Shown here one piece after another: positions 12,268 through 26,500 of a stretch of 64,000 nt of DNA (positions are counted from its first letter, which is position 1; the number at the start of each line of letters is the position of its first letter). Below the pieces are notes generated by a model. That model saw only the letters and a program-made list of their open reading frames with translations, did not search any database and was not told where the DNA came from. The position numbers and the translations under genes were made by a program. The stretch is from Erythrocercus mccallii (taxonomy: Eukaryota > Chordata > Aves > Passeriformes > Dicruridae): assembly GCA_013397435.1 (NCBI GenBank), contig VZRG01001626.1:62001-126000 (forward strand). Reading direction: 5' to 3'.

Positions 12268-14240
12268 TCCCTGGAGAGGTAACTGATGTGAGCAGTTTTG
12301 ATTTCAGCACCGTGAGAGCTGTGTGAAGACCTGCAGAGCTCAGTGGTACCCAGCCAGCAGTGGCGATGGGCCCCCCACACCACAGATCCATCAGGTTTCC
12401 CTCAGGGGAGCTGCAGCTCCTGGTATTTACTCAGTGAGGGTGACCACTCTCGGGGCGGTCACTGAGGGGTGTCAGGGCTTCACTGCACCCCCTGTCTCCT
12501 TGAAAATGAGAAGTTTTGTTGTGTATTCATTTACACAGAGTAAGGAAAACCTATGGGATGGGGATGGACTGGTCAGCTGCTTTGTGCTGTGTTCTCCACT
12601 CCTCACCTGAGATGGCCTCTGCGTGCCTTGGCAGCTTTAGGCCTCACCCTCAGCGTGAATGTCCCAGGAGAAGTATGGAAGTGTGACTTGGGCAGATTTG
12701 ATGTTTAGAAATGAAGTAAGCCTTAATGTATCACTGGTTTTTCTTTTAAATAACATGTTTTTTTAGCTACAGGATGATCTGGTTTCCTACCTACTCCAGG
12801 TAGCAAAAGCCACAAGCTGCTCCAAAAGTAAGGATTCTCAGCCAGACCTTTGTTTTAGAAACTGGTGTATAGGGCAACTCAAACCTTTGAGACAAAATGA
12901 CACTCAGCCAATAAACCCCTGAATCTTTCCCTGGCCTCTTACCAGGCTCTTTTCTGAGACAGCTCCAGTTATTAAATCTGCAAAAAAAAAGTTTTCTGCA
13001 CTCTTAGGTTTTTTCAGTGAGCTATATCCATTGGCAGGGATGGATCTGACTGCCATGAATGCAGAGAGGGCACAGGGTGTGGAAGTGGAAGAGCAAGTCT
13101 TTTGGGGGGGTAGGTAGTCTTTAAGGCAGGCTTAGCTATGCCATGCATTATGTATTATGTCTAAGAGACTTCTATGCTGATGCCTGTCTCCTAAACCAAT
13201 TGTCTTGAACTTGTTTTGCCTTAGGTGAGCTCAGAGCGTTTGCCTCTATTCCTGCTGGTGCAGTGGTATTCTCCATGGTACTAGAGATGTCCTGGAGCTC
13301 ACCTGGAGATTTGCTTCCTGCTGAACTGTGGGTTTTGGGCAGGTTGTGCTCTAAGCTCAAATCGGTTCAGCTCGCACAGCTGTTCCAGAAGCACTGGCTT
13401 CTCAACCAGATATGTAATATAAGCATCCAGCAAGCAGGCAGCTGCTCTGGGGAGCTGTGAGGATCTCAGGCTGTGAGTTAGGGGCCAGCACCTCTGTAGA
13501 TGTGCATTCAATGCTTGCAGCATCCCACCTCTGTGCTGGAGAAGACAGGGGCATGCTGTGTCCTGGTTTAGAACTCACTAAGCTCCCTGGGTAGAGGATA
13601 AGGGCCCAGAGGCCAGGAGACACCTGTGGCGCAGAAAAAAACCAACCAGGTGGAAAATCAGGGACAGGACTGCAAGGAGGGGCAGAGTGCATGCCAAAAC
13701 AGGGGTAGAGCCTTTGTAGCTCTGTAAAAGCTGTCAGGGCTGCAGATCTGCTAAAACAGCCAGCAGCTGCTGCAGAGTCCTGGAAAACAGAGCTGGAGAT
13801 AATTGTAGAGGTAGGAGATGAGCTAAGCTCGGGCTTACAGACTGCTGAACTGAAAAAGAAGAGATAACAGCATTTAACCTGGCAAGGAACCTGAGACACA
13901 TTGTGTAAAATGAGTCTAACTCCTGCAGATGGCCAGCAGGTAGGAAAACTCTAGGGGTGTAAGGGGAGGGTGTACCTCGAGGGGAGGACTCAGGGGCTGG
14001 GCTCAGGACTCAGATCAGGTGGTGAACTCAAAGTGTCCTCCCTGTTGGAGTTGGCTCAGGGCGGTGCTGACTTTACAACTGTCCAATGTCAACTGTTCCT
14101 GAGGTGCTCGTGGATACTGAATGCTGTGGCTCAGGAGCTCAAAACCATTTTTTACCTCCCTCGGAGAGAAGAAAAAGAAAGAGCTCTGGCCCCAAAACAG
14201 TCGAGACCTTTCTCAGGTCAGTCTTAAATTCTTACCTCTT

Positions 14241-14461
14241 GCAGCAGCTGCTTCTCAAGCCCTGAGGATTTCACTGAGCCAATTTAATGCTGGTGGTCAG
14301 ACAGTTTAAACCCATTAGCTCACAGCTATCTGAATAATTTTCTCCTGGGATCCCAGCACACAGGCAGACTGCTCTAACCAGAACTGCAGAGCACTGCCAC
14401 AGGACCGGGACCTTTGCTGACTGCTGTGGCCTCTGTGGTGAGCACTCAAGGACTGAAGAAA
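14241..14461 (+). promoter_or_regulatory. GYS2: GYS2 5' UTR and likely proximal promoter
   Basis: The sequence directly upstream of the GYS2 ATG should contain the 5' UTR and core promoter, because I see no separate upstream non-coding exon. No clear TATA box is present. On the minus strand at about 14408-14421 there is a CAAAGGTCC element resembling the 3' half of an HNF4/PPAR DR1 site. That would suit a liver gene, but this short match is weak evidence. Confidence 0.3.
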
Positions 14462-14582
14462 ATGCCACTGGGGAGATCTCTGTCCATGACATCTCTGAAT
14501 GGGCTTCCTCAGTGTGAGGATGAAGACCTGCCCGTGGAGGATTTGTTGCTCTTTGAAATTTCTTGGGAAGTTACCAACAAAG
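14462..14582 (+). CDS. GYS2: GYS2 exon 1, residues 1-40
   Basis: It holds the start codon, regulatory Ser8 and Ser11, and the K40 of T-N-K|V-G-G. The donor is gtttgt, a weak-looking site. One base of the Val41 codon is on this exon. Confidence 0.97.
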
Positions 14583-17500
14583 GTTTGTACCACACTTAGG
14601 GGTTAGTATTACTGTTTTCTCAGGAGTGGAGGGAGGGATGAGAAGAAGCACACAGGGAGATTGGAGAGGGCTGCAGAGCTGCTGGATTGGAAGAAGTGCA
14701 GGAGTGTAATTGTGCATGCTGAGTGTGGGCTGCACCTGCCTGGGCTTGTGTGAGATGGGCAGAGCCAGGATGGCTCTGTGTCTTTCTGTGTTCCACCACA
14801 GGGAGAGGGAGTTTGAACATTTACGTGATAAGTCTGAGTGTGCAGATATATATATTGCTTTGTATATATTTAGATTTTGCCTTCCATGCAAATTCACTTG
14901 GGAACGTCACACACTGAAATGAGCTGTACAACAGAGATCAGATGCAGGGCAGCTTAACAGTCCCCCCTCAGCATTCTAGAGCAGTGTGGAGAAGAGGCCA
15001 GGCCTGGAAGGGGTATAAATAAATAGAGCTGTGTTACAGCCACTGAACAAAACCCAGGGGTCAATGACCAGCAGCCTTTGTGTGCCAGCTGAAACTGTTC
15101 TGGACTGCTCTTTGCAAACACAGGTGGTGCCAGACAGGGGCTTCATTTGTTCATTGGTTGCTGCTGGTCAGGCAAAGGGCACACTGCTTATTGGGCAAAA
15201 ATCCTCCTGCCTCTATTTCTAATTCACTCATCAAATCATCCCCTTTCACGTAGGCGTGGTTCTGCAAGCTTCCATTTTCACTCCAAAAGTGAGTTAGTAT
15301 GAGTAAATGATTGACCCCATGTGTGTTACTGTCCTGGCAGATAAATAGAGATTGATCAGGGGAGAGGATCTGTACTTTGTTAAGAATTTAACTTAAAAGG
15401 GGAAACATGCATGAGAGGAATGGGCAGTGCTGGGGTTTATCCCCATGGGGAAACTGCTATTACTGTTCTGTGATAATTTCTGCTGTTTTACATTGCTCTT
15501 TTTAGGATGGTGAGCCCTATCAATACCCAGAGGTGGGACAGAGTCGATTTGGCAATTTGAATTCCTGAGGGTTTATTTTTCACTAGTTTCAGCTGAGCTT
15601 TTAGACTTAATTTACTAAAGCCACAATTTGGAGCCTGCAGAATTCACTTTTGCAGTGGGCATGATAAGTAAGGCTCTGGCAAGCAGATGGCAGCAGAAAT
15701 CTAGGAAATTCAGGAGTTCTCACTAACTTCTCTGAACTCCACAGCATACATATTTTCTGAGTCATCTGGACCCAGTGGTTGTAGATATCACACAAGACAT
15801 TTAAGAAAAGGTAACCCAATTAGATTTTCCCAAAGCATGTACAAAATGTAGTGAATCATTTAATCATCCATGGAGCTCTGGCTGATTTCACTGGACCCAA
15901 ATCAACTGACACAGCTAAAATTTACTATTCACACATTTTATGAGAGAATTAATGTTAACAAAGTCAATTTTATTCAGTGTGTTTAAAAATAAGGTGGTTT
16001 TGCTTGCACACTTTCCAAGCCCATATATTCAGATAGGGCTGAAGGAGCATGACATGGAAAACAATTTCTTCATTAGAATCTGACCTTGTGCAAAGTTTCC
16101 ATTAACCAGCCTCGACTAGAAACATCTGTGCAAAACCCCTTTTATAAGCCTCTTTCAGCCTATTTTTCTGGTAAATTCTTGATACTGAGAGTTTAGGGGG
16201 ATTTTTTCTGTATCTTCCAGGCAATTGAATGTCTAAGTCATGTGGTGAGAAATGTTCCCTGGTGGCAGGGAAATGTTGGGGCACTGTGAGAGAGAGTAGA
16301 CAGCAAAATACAGGGAGAGTCATCACAGAAGATATATAGGCTTAGGAAATAATAGCTTATACTGTCTATTTCCTAGATCCTTTAGCAGGAGGAATTGTTT
16401 ATTTGATGAAATAAGCTGACTACACAGAGATTTAGTTCTGCTGCATGTTTTAGTGTTTGTGTTGCTGTATGTTCCTAACATATAGGGCAAAATAAACATT
16501 AGCTGGATTTATTGCCTGACAAGCTAATTTTGAGCATTTAACATAAAGGTTTCTTTCTTCCTTTCTGCAAATGCAAAGGTGTGTCAGAGGAGCTCAGCCT
16601 GAACTGGGTTTGTATTTCTGAAGTGGTGTGAAGCTGCTGCTGCCCACAGGAGCGAGTCCCAGGCTTGGTGTTAATTTTGTGTTCATCACCAGGTGCTTGG
16701 GTACCTGTCCACCTTGGCCAGTGCTGCTTCTTACTAATCCCTCCATCTCTCTCCTGTCACTGACAGTCAGGCTGAATTGTCCTCTTTCCTGTGAGGAAGG
16801 TGACAGCAGAGCTCACAGGTGGATCTCCATCCCCACACACTGTAACCAATCATCTTTCCAGGTGCTGAGCTGAACCTCTTCAGAGCCAGAGGATGGCGAG
16901 GAGGTCCTGCAGATTAAAGAATATCTGATTCTGTAGAGGGAGAGGGTCTCCCTGGCTGGCACAGGGAGCAAGCATTCCCTGGGATTTCCCTGATGTGGTG
17001 GTTGTTACTGAGGAATGAGGTGCACCTGTAGGGAAGAACAAGCTGGTTCTATGAACTCAGGGCTCAGACATCTACAAGTATCCCTTATTTCCAGAGTCTC
17101 ATCTCTTCTTTGTCAGCAGCTGGGACAGGGGAGTTGTCTCTCCTTTTGTTTTAACTATAGATCATTTAACATGTGCTGTAATAAGGCTTAGTTTCTACTT
17201 CTCCATGTTTCCTTTTTGTATTTTCTGTCCTGGCAGCAGCCTCTGACATAGAAAACATTGGCCTCTCAGTTACTGCTCTCACTCTTCTCTGTCTAGAGCA
17301 AGCAAAGATAAGGTAGCTGAAGGAGGAAACGGGAAATAAAAAAGGCTCATCTGCCAGTGTCACTCTTCCTCACCCTTCCCCCAAGCCACATGAGAGGGAA
17401 CTTGCCACCTAAACCAGACACAATATTGAAATTCTCTGGCACTGAAAGTCCTTTGCCAAAGAAATGAGAAATGTGTAGTTTGTTTTGTGAGATTTCCCTT

Positions 17501-20500
17501 ACTTTAGTTGGCTTTTCACTGATGGGCAAAACCCCGTGTGAAGTGGATGTACAGTGTTTCTGTGGCAGAAGGGGAAAAATGCAGGCAATGAAGGGTCCCA
17601 GTCCACTTCAGTGCCACAAATCTGGTGGTAATTGTGGGGGACATCAGCATTTTTAACTCTTCCTTTCTCTCCTGGCCATCATGCTCTGGTAAAGTCTGGT
17701 CACATTGTTGTGGAAAAAAAGACTGGTTTCTTTCCTCCATAGCGTGAAGACCAATAAAAGCTTTAAGTACAAGAGCACAAAAGAAGTGGCTACCAAGCTA
17801 TGAAGATTTTGTGCCTGGGTTGGTTTTGTCTGTAGTGCATTTTCTGACACATTAGTTAGAAGGGCTGAGAATGTTCAAGATCTGCTCTTTTCTCTAGAAA
17901 GATGTCTTGAAAATAATTCCAGTGATATTTAGATTAGTATCCCTTCCTGTACCACTCACAGCTTTTAGATAGAAAGTAGAAGAATGCTTTAAAATGCTGG
18001 GCAAACAGCCAGCTTGTGTCATCATTCAGCTGTGAACAGCTTTACTTAAGAGTCACTGGGAGATGAATCTCAATTTTTTTTTCCATCCCCATTGGAATGA
18101 AGACTGTGCTAAAAACAAAACTTGTTTCAGCTCTCTCTGGAGCAGAGATCTTGGTTCAGTTTCTCTGGTGAAAAACTGGACTTTTGGAAACTACATCCTG
18201 AATCCACTGAAGTCAGTAGGACCAGCAATTTACCTCCTCTGTGTCTTCCCATGATGAAACTTCCTTGGGAGAAGGTGATTACTGTAATTTGTGACACAGC
18301 TGAAGTAACACCTTTTGGGGAGTGGGGATGTGCTGGCATAAACTTGGCATAAGCACAGCCTCAGAGCTCTGTGCATTTATAGAGTGGGGTGGAATATCAA
18401 TGTCAAATCAATTCCAAATGAAATCTTGTGCACTGGGGATGATGCACACAGAAATAGCTCCTCGATTGTGGACATCTGTCATAAATTTCAGTGGTTCAGT
18501 ACCATTTCAGGATATGTTTAGAATGTCAGAATTTCAAGGAATGTGGAGATCTGTCTTCTGAGGAGTCCCAGCCACAAACATAGCCCAAAAACCACAGGAA
18601 AAATATCTACTGGCTGAAGATGCAGGTTGTTTTTCACTTGACACATTTTACAACCTGATTTTATTAACGGTACCTCAATAGACAATCAATCCATCAAGTC
18701 CCAATCAAATGTTAGAAACAAATTCAATCCAAATTTTTATCACACATGTGCAGATCAAAGATGCATTCTGAGGAGAAGGGTGAAACAATTGATGTAATGA
18801 GTGATTGTGGCAGTGAAATCAGTTTGAATCCCAGGCCTGGGCTCACGCTGTTCCCATGGATCCTGTGCCTCCCATGGTTCTCAGGGAAGCTTTAATGCCT
18901 TCAGAGTGGCCTGGTCAGGACATAGCAAAGAAGCTGCAGAGCTCTGGAATCATCCTGATGCTCTCTCTGTGTAGCAAAAATGTGTGGGAAAGGATCAGTG
19001 ACAATCTCCTCTTACCTCTGTCTCACTTTGTAGTTCACTTCCTATTTCTCTCGCTCACTTTTGATTTCTGCTGCTCCTTCCCTCTGTCCTTCTGCAGTGT
19101 GGGGTGGGTAGGAGGACAAGCTGAAACTGCTGATTGGATTTTAAATATACAAAAGAAATAATGCAGCAGGACTTGAAACAAGGAAAATAGAAAAAGCTGG
19201 AGTGATGCAGAGAACTCCTTTAGACAAATTCATAGTGGTGTTAACACAGATAAAAGGTTTAAACTTTTTTAATAATTCTGTGGAATATTTTCTGTGAAAG
19301 TATTTTGGTTTTATCTCCTATTTTTAAAGACGTCAGTAAAAAGAGGTCAAACTTCCCTTAAATTAACAAAATCCTTCTTTCCCAAATATCTTAGCTCCCC
19401 TTTCCGTGCCAGTTTATTTTTTCCCTTAAAAAAATAGAAGAATGAAAAGGAGATACATAGGGGGAAAGATTTTTTGTTGATTTCCTTCTAAATTTGATTT
19501 CATTTATTGGTGGAAAGGTTAAAAGCATGTTTTTAAAAAGAAAGAATAGAAATATATTTCTTTCAATGATGTTTTAAAATGACTAAAACGTAATATATTT
19601 GAATAAAGCATTTTGTTGAACATCAGAAAACTAAACTATTCCTGTATCAAATTTTACAGCTAATTCACCTTGTCTGTGATATTCCAAGCCAGTTCTCTTG
19701 TTCTGATCTCTACTGATTCTGTTTCTCATCTTCTCATCATTTGTTGCTTGTTTTAACCCTGTTTCAAAGTACAAAACTTCAGAGGCAGCATAGAGAAACT
19801 GGCAACATTTTTGTACATCTCCGTTGTTTGGACAGGTTTCCTGTTTATAGTATGACCTAAAATGTTGTATTAGAGGCGAAAAAGAAGGTTTACCAAATTG
19901 CTGAAGCAATCTGAGAATTTTGTGAGGTAAATATGAAAACCCCTACTTTGTTATTCAGTAGGATATATAATGTTTTGTTTACTGGCACAGATATTTCCAG
20001 GGAATTCAAAGCAACTGAGCATATAGAAACTATCTCTTAAAGATATGTGTGTTCCTTGAGTTTGCTATGGAGAAGTGTAATTTCAAAAGTCAATACATTA
20101 TTCTAGACATTGCTCTGTTCTTCTCAAGATGTCTTTTTTAAGTTATACCCAACACTTCCTACATACATAGTTTCACTTGCAGTTTCCCTCCACTGTCAAT
20201 TAAACCTTATGCACAGACATGCTTTGTGAGTCATATTTCCACAGTAACAAGGAAGACAAAAGCAAGTCTGGGGGCTAGGTAACACTGCTTTTATCACAGT
20301 TACCTTCTGAGGAGTTTTAACAGCCTGTAAAATGTACTCTTTGGATTTTATCATAAGTAGTTTTCACTGCATTTCAGGCAACTCATGCCCCGAAATGTCT
20401 TCTGCCTCGCTGTGCAACAGATTGTGACAGCAGAGCACAGCACATTTTCCATTCTTTCCCCCATAAGAGGTCTTCTATACATCTTTGACCCTTTAGGGCA

Positions 20501-23500
20501 CACAGGAATCCTAATGATAACCTTGTGGAAAGAAACACTCAGATGCTGGCTGTGTGAAACAAAGATCCAGGCTCTACCAGGCCCTTGAGCTGCAGCTTCC
20601 TCATTTCTCTTCAAATCCGTGGCTGTGGAAACTCAGCTACATTGCCAGTCCCAGTGTTGAACCCCTTGCAGTATGGAAGAGGCTGATCCACACTCCTTGC
20701 TTCACTCTAGGCATATACAGCTTTATCATGGTATTTAATGTCTTTCATCTTGCAAGTCATATTTTCTCTTTTCTCTGGATCACCAGGCTGGTCTGCACTA
20801 AAATCTTCCCTCACTCTAAGCTCTGTATCCCTGCCAATTCAAACCAGCCAGTTTCATGACTAAGATTTCTACCAAGCCTCCTATTTATCCATTTTGGATT
20901 GAAGCCCCTTATGCTCCTATGATGAATTTTCCACCCCATAAAAACAGATACATCATCATAACTATTGCTTTATAGGTTGAATGTTCTCACTTATCTCAGA
21001 TAATTAAAATTTTATGTTTATCTGAATCCAAGATATTCAAATAGACTCAGCTTGTGAACAGAGGCACTTGGAGGGAAAATACAGTGTTATTTATCTAAGA
21101 TTGCTCTAAAGCCCTGTCCAAAGTAGCCATGGAAGAATATGATGACTATAAATTATTTTCTTAAGCTTTCTGGTCCTGCCGAAGGGGAGAATAATAGTCT
21201 TATACATAGGTTTCCTTCTGCAGTTCCATGTCTACATGACAGGAAGCCCTTGAACTGACAGCTTGATTTAGGAACAGATATCTCTAAGATTTTTGTCTTC
21301 TTAGGTCTTGAATTATTAAGGGTAATAATTTATTGTACTAATTCTACTTAGCAAGTTGGTAGATTGGAACAGCATTTTTTTTCTCTTTGTAAATACCTAG
21401 AATCCTGAGACATGAAAATATTAAGACTAGGGATGCTTCCAGCATTCAAAACAAATGAGATATTTGTAGAGAAAAGGCATTTAAGTGAACAATTTCTTTT
21501 CTAGGGACATAATTAAAACTATAGCTCTATCATTTGGCTCCTCAGGGCTGCAAGACACCAGGCTTTGCAGAAGGCTTTCTGTAGTTGTCAGGGGATACGG
21601 TTTAATTAATCTGGCAACTAATCTCCCAAAGTGCTGAGCAACTTCAGCCACCGTATTGTACACAGCAGTGCCAGATTTTTAAGGAGAATTAGGTAACTTC
21701 TCAGGGTTTTTAAATTCAATTGGATGTGGTGCATTGGCACCACTGAATATCTCAATAGCTTTAAAAGGGTGAGCCTAGAGTGCCAGCTCTCAGTCCCTGG
21801 CAATTTTCAGTGCTGACTCCATAGGTAATTTTGATGTCACTGCTGGAAGCTGTAGCACCATCTCCTTCTCCAGAGTGCTGCCAAAGATTTCCAAAGCTTC
21901 AGCATTCAGTGGAGGAAGAAAATTTTATGTGGGAGCAGCACCAACCCCTTCTGTAGTGTTTCTTTTGCTCTTTATACCTGTTCCTCTCTCTCACCTTGCT
22001 GGAGCTATAGTCATTGTCTCTGGTGTGCAGCAGCTGCTTGGCTTCAGGTTTTCCTTTCCCTTGCCACCCCTCCTCCTTGCTGGATTCAAGCATGCCCTAT
22101 TGTTCTTCTGACTTGGTGGTGGTGCAATGTCCCCTGCCTGGCACCCTGGGGACCATGGCAAAGGGACGTTTGCCCTGCCAGTGCATGAATTCCAGGGCTA
22201 GCTATGGAAAACTGTGAGGAAGAGCAGCTAAGGGACTCTTGCACACCATGTGCAAAACTGCATAGATCTGTATTCATTTGGCAAGGGCTGCTGCTGGATT
22301 CTCTTAAACATTTGAATGCTGCAATTGTTTTTAAGCAGACAATATTTTGGTGAAAGATACTACAGACATTTATATTGTCAGTGTAGGCTACATTCCCTCC
22401 AAATTTAACAGCTCTTCAAGACTGATAATGGAACAAGACTCCTTATGCTTTGAGGATATTGGTTTAAGTCCATTTTTATAGCCAGTAGTCAATGAAATCC
22501 ATCAGCTCCTCAACTTCTCTTAGTGAGTTGTGTCAGACAAGCTCAATTCTTACCACATGATGAAAAAAGGCTTGAAAATTATACCTGCAGCAATAAAACA
22601 ACAGCAGAAGGCTGTGCTTGGGATGCAGCAGAATCAAGTTTGGACATGGGACATCAGTGGAAGTATGAGGCCTAGGACTTTAACTCCTCAACTGAACAGT
22701 GAGGCTCTGATACCATTTAAGAGACTGAACTTCTATTTATTTGATTGTATCTGATCCACAGGTGGGCTGGAGCTTAGTACAGAGATCTGTGGCCTGTGCC
22801 ACTTTCTCATTTTTGTTCTTTGTGATCTTCTTTTGCAGTGGGAGGTATTTACACTGTGATCCAGACAAAAGCCAAAACTACAGCAGATGAATGGGGTGAA
22901 AACTATTTCCTGATTGGCCCCTATTTTGAGCAGAATGTGAAGACTCAGGTGGAATTCTCTGAACCTCCAAACCCTGCAGTTAAGAAGGCAATGGACACCA
23001 TGAAAAGCCAAGGGTGTCAGGTAAATCAGATGTGCTGCTGCTTCCCAGGGCAACAAATCTGACTCTGAGGAGATTAAAGTGTGGGTTAATGCTCTTGTCG
23101 TTCCACTTGACACAGCAGTCCTGGTCAATGTCACAACAGGAAAGGCTTGGAATCCACTGTTAGAACAGTAGAGTCAATTCATTAAAGGTTATTTTTGAGG
23201 AAGAACCAGTTCATCCAATTATGGGTTTTAACAGTCATTTATCTGCAAGGCTGCTTAATTGGATTAATGACTTATTTATCTGGTCTCTAAGTATGGTGAG
23301 ATTTTAGTAGATATAATATGACCTTACTCTGAGCCCTTACAGTTCGCATTCTTGCATGGGAGTGAGAAGAGTGTTCCATTAGCTCTCAATTTTTCTAATG
23401 TAGCATGATATTGAGCTGAAAAACAGAAAAGGACTTGAGAAATGCACTGAGGTGACAAAGAATCCACTTCCTCAGTTGAGTGCAACCGTCTGTTCCCTGG

Positions 23501-26500
23501 GAAGAGAGGTTAAACCACAACACAAGAAGTGGGTTCATCTCCCTTTCCAATATCATATTTAACCAGTGTTTTCTGTGTGATCTCATAGCCTTTCTGAGAC
23601 TCAGTTTCTCTAGTGATAAAGTAGGAATAAACTTCTTCCCACAAAGATTATCTGCTAAAAGAAATAGATTACCTGCTGTGTTGAAGGGCAGTTATTAAGC
23701 TGCAAGCAGATTTAGTTACCTGAAAATGGGTGGAAGGTAACTCATGTGAAATTTGACCTCCTTTCTTGTAGTCCTCATCAGAGGTGTAGAACTTGCCTAC
23801 ACTCTGACTCAGTGTTGAGTCCCTCAGAGATGCCAGTTTGCAGGAGGAAAAATTGTCTGCTCATAATGTGTGCTGAACAGATGTGGAGAAGAGCATCGAG
23901 GGGCAGCAGCAGGGAAGCATTCTCACTTGCTGAGGGGGATTGACACACTTCAGTATAGAAATTCCTAAAGTTCTTGGGCTGCCACTGGCTAGGGCACTGG
24001 CAATGAGTTGTCTCCCTTTGGAAGAGCAGTTGGTCTATTCTTAGGATCTAATGCCCTGATGTGCAGATCTCTTTTGTTGGATGAGTATGTGCCACAGGTT
24101 GGGAGAGTATCTGTTGGGGACACTGACGTGATGTTTGCATTGTACAGGCTCAAACTGAAAGGTCCAATCTGCCATTTCTTATCTTTATCAGATTTTCACA
24201 GGCAATTGATCCAGTTTTCTGTGTTGCCTCTGTAACACTCCTTTGTCTGGAAAACAGCAAAAGACTTCTGGAGCAGATTGATTGCAATGCTTTATGTTGC
24301 TCCAGCAATGCACCCAATTTAATCAGCCACCTCTGCCAGCCCAACATGTGCATGGTGCTGCTGGAGTATTCATATACAGCAGCAAATCTGTCCCAGGGAC
24401 GTCAAATACAGCTTTGATCTCCAATAATGACGCTCTAGTTTCCAGGAGCTGCACTTATCCTATTAACATTTATGTCTGGATTTTGCTTATGGATCACAAT
24501 GGATGGTTTTAAACCAGAGGACCAAAGAATTCTTCCAAACTTCTGTCAGTTGTGTTCCTTGCCACAACCTGACCACATATTTAGATGAAGTCTCGGTTCC
24601 CTGCTTTTTAACCTCATTTTCCTGAATAGCAAATCTGGACAGTCTGAAATAAATAAATGAGGAGTGAAAAGGAGCAAACCTGTCTTTGTTATGCCTTGTA
24701 CTTTTTGTGAAAACAGGCCAAGAGCTTTTATCTTACTTGTTTTCAAGACCTGACGTCTCTTCAGCTCATTGTAGCGTCAGGGCTGGGTTCAACCCCTGAG
24801 GTCCCAGCTGTTTTGATGGCAGATTTAATGTGAAATAATTTGACTTTGCAGAGTGTAATGTGGGCCCAGTTGAGTTGGGCAGGCCTGTAAGTGAGGTTGT
24901 AAATACTCTTAGAAATGTTTAGCTATACTAATGGAGACAAAGCAGAAAAGCTGCATTTTTAGTCTGATAGGATTTTAGGTATTGAGATATCTTCTGACAG
25001 ATCCTTCCACTCTTCCAAATGGAAGTGGAATCCGTCCCCTCTGTGCCGCTTGGGAAGAAGGAAGAAATGTCATGGTAGATACCGGCACCAAGCATCAGTC
25101 CTACAAAACCTCTCCCCAGTAATCTAGCATAAATAGCAAAAGACTGGAGACAAATATGAGTGAAAGAAAATAATAATTTTAAAATAAGAACAGAAGTGGC
25201 ATAGATACTTCAATAAGAAAACCTCATTACTCAAGCAAGGACAGTCTTCCTAACTTTTTTTTTCCTTTCATGGAAAAGAAGTTAATATTGCAATGAAAAT
25301 CTAAAATGAAAGTCTTTAAAATAAAATATTCCTGTGATTATAGTTTCCTTTGATTCACTATTACTCCATGTATTTTGCAAGGGAAACTGAAAGCCCTGGG
25401 TATGTAGGACTGTGAGCACACATTCTTTGTGTGAAATATTTCAGATTTGGTGGATTAAGATCACTGTACTAGCTGGCCTTTACATTCACTTTAACCTTTT
25501 CTTTCTATCCTTCTTATCCTTGCCTCTTTTCCATAGGTCTTTTTTGGAAGATGGCTGATAGAGGGCAGCCCATATGTCTTACTGTTTGATATAGGATCCG
25601 CAGCTTGGAACCTGGACAAGTGGAAAGGTGAATTTTGGGAAGTCAGCAACATAGGGATCCCTTTTCATGACCGAGAAGCCAACGATGCTGTGATTTTTGG
25701 ATCATTAACAGCTTGGTTTTTGAAAGAGGTACGGTTTTTAAATCTAGAGATTTGCAGACCAAAACCACCTTGGGATGTGGTTCCTATTCTCCAGTTTGAA
25801 AACTAAGATTTTTTAGGAAGTTGATCTCAATATCAATCAAATTTGTATTTAAAACTTAAATGTTAAGTGGTCACGTAACTATATTTATCCAGAAGAAGGG
25901 CACTGGGGCTGCCCAGTGTGGAGTCTGAGTGGCTGTGCTTGCCAGAACCCTCAGACATTCTGGAAAGGAGTCTCTTTGGAGGCACCAGAGAGGTACACGT
26001 TTTTCCTGGGCTAAGGATTAGGGCTGATGGAAATCAAGGCACACAACCACTTAAAATTGTACTGTTTTGTCACAAGAAGGAAAGCAAACACACAGAAGGC
26101 TTCACAAAACAACAACAAAAAAATTTCTGGGGCTGGGATGATGGGCAGGATAATGTATGTTTCATATATTTCTTTCTATTTTCAGCTTTCCTGTCAGTTT
26201 GATGACAAGCCAAATATAATTGCCCACTTCCACGAGTGGCAGGCAGGAGTGGGTTTAATTCTGTCTCGATCACAGAAACTTCCCGTCGCCACAATTTTTA
26301 CTACCCATGCAACTCTGCTTGGGAGATACTTGTGTGCAGCCAGTATTGACTTTTACAACAATCTGGACCAGGTAAGAGACATTTTTCTCATTCTTCTCTA
26401 CATTTTTTTTTTAGCTAATCATCTCCTGGCTTCCTTTCTGTTTACTGTGTTACAATATTTACTGTATTTTCTGTCTTGTGTGATCACTTATGACTGACCC

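Larger units (their letters stand above)
4021..14240. other. LDHB-GYS2 intergenic region
   Basis: About 10 kb of non-coding DNA between two same-strand genes. It holds an A-rich/AC-rich tract (8431-8480) and two plus-oriented CR1 tails (8606-8877 and 11908-12267). The stretch from about 13.4 to 14.2 kb looks richer in G+C than its surroundings by eye but shows no convincing gene. Other short ORFs have no recognisable domains or splice context. Confidence 0.7.

Noticed and set aside
11895..12383. 162-codon minus-strand ORF
   Set aside because: It is antisense to the CR1 copy at 11908-12267. CR1 tails give open frames on both strands without coding for protein there.
13402..13899. 165-codon minus-strand ORF between LDHB and GYS2
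   Set aside because: It is Ser/Pro/Ala-rich with no recognisable domain, lies in locally GC-richer DNA where stops are rarer, and has no splice or promoter context. Best read as chance unless conservation is shown.
14414..14461. In-frame 16-codon extension upstream of the GYS2 ATG
   Set aside because: It begins at a TTG, has no ATG, and the family N terminus aligns exactly from the ATG at 14462.
14583..22838. CLOCK-type E-box pair expected in GYS2 intron 1 from mouse work
   Set aside because: By eye I found no CACGTG or CACGTT/AACGTG in this intron, only CACGTA-like sites near 14823 and 15247. The absence is not reliable without a computed scan, so no element is annotated.
24785..24795. gggttcaaccc as a tRNA B-box
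   Set aside because: It is a short palindrome resembling a T-loop, but no A-box, anticodon arm or matching acceptor stem is found at the right spacing.
26027..26497. 156-codon ORF spanning GYS2 exon 4
   Set aside because: It is exon 4 with intron sequence read through on both sides; the splice sites at 26186 and 26371 fix the real boundaries.
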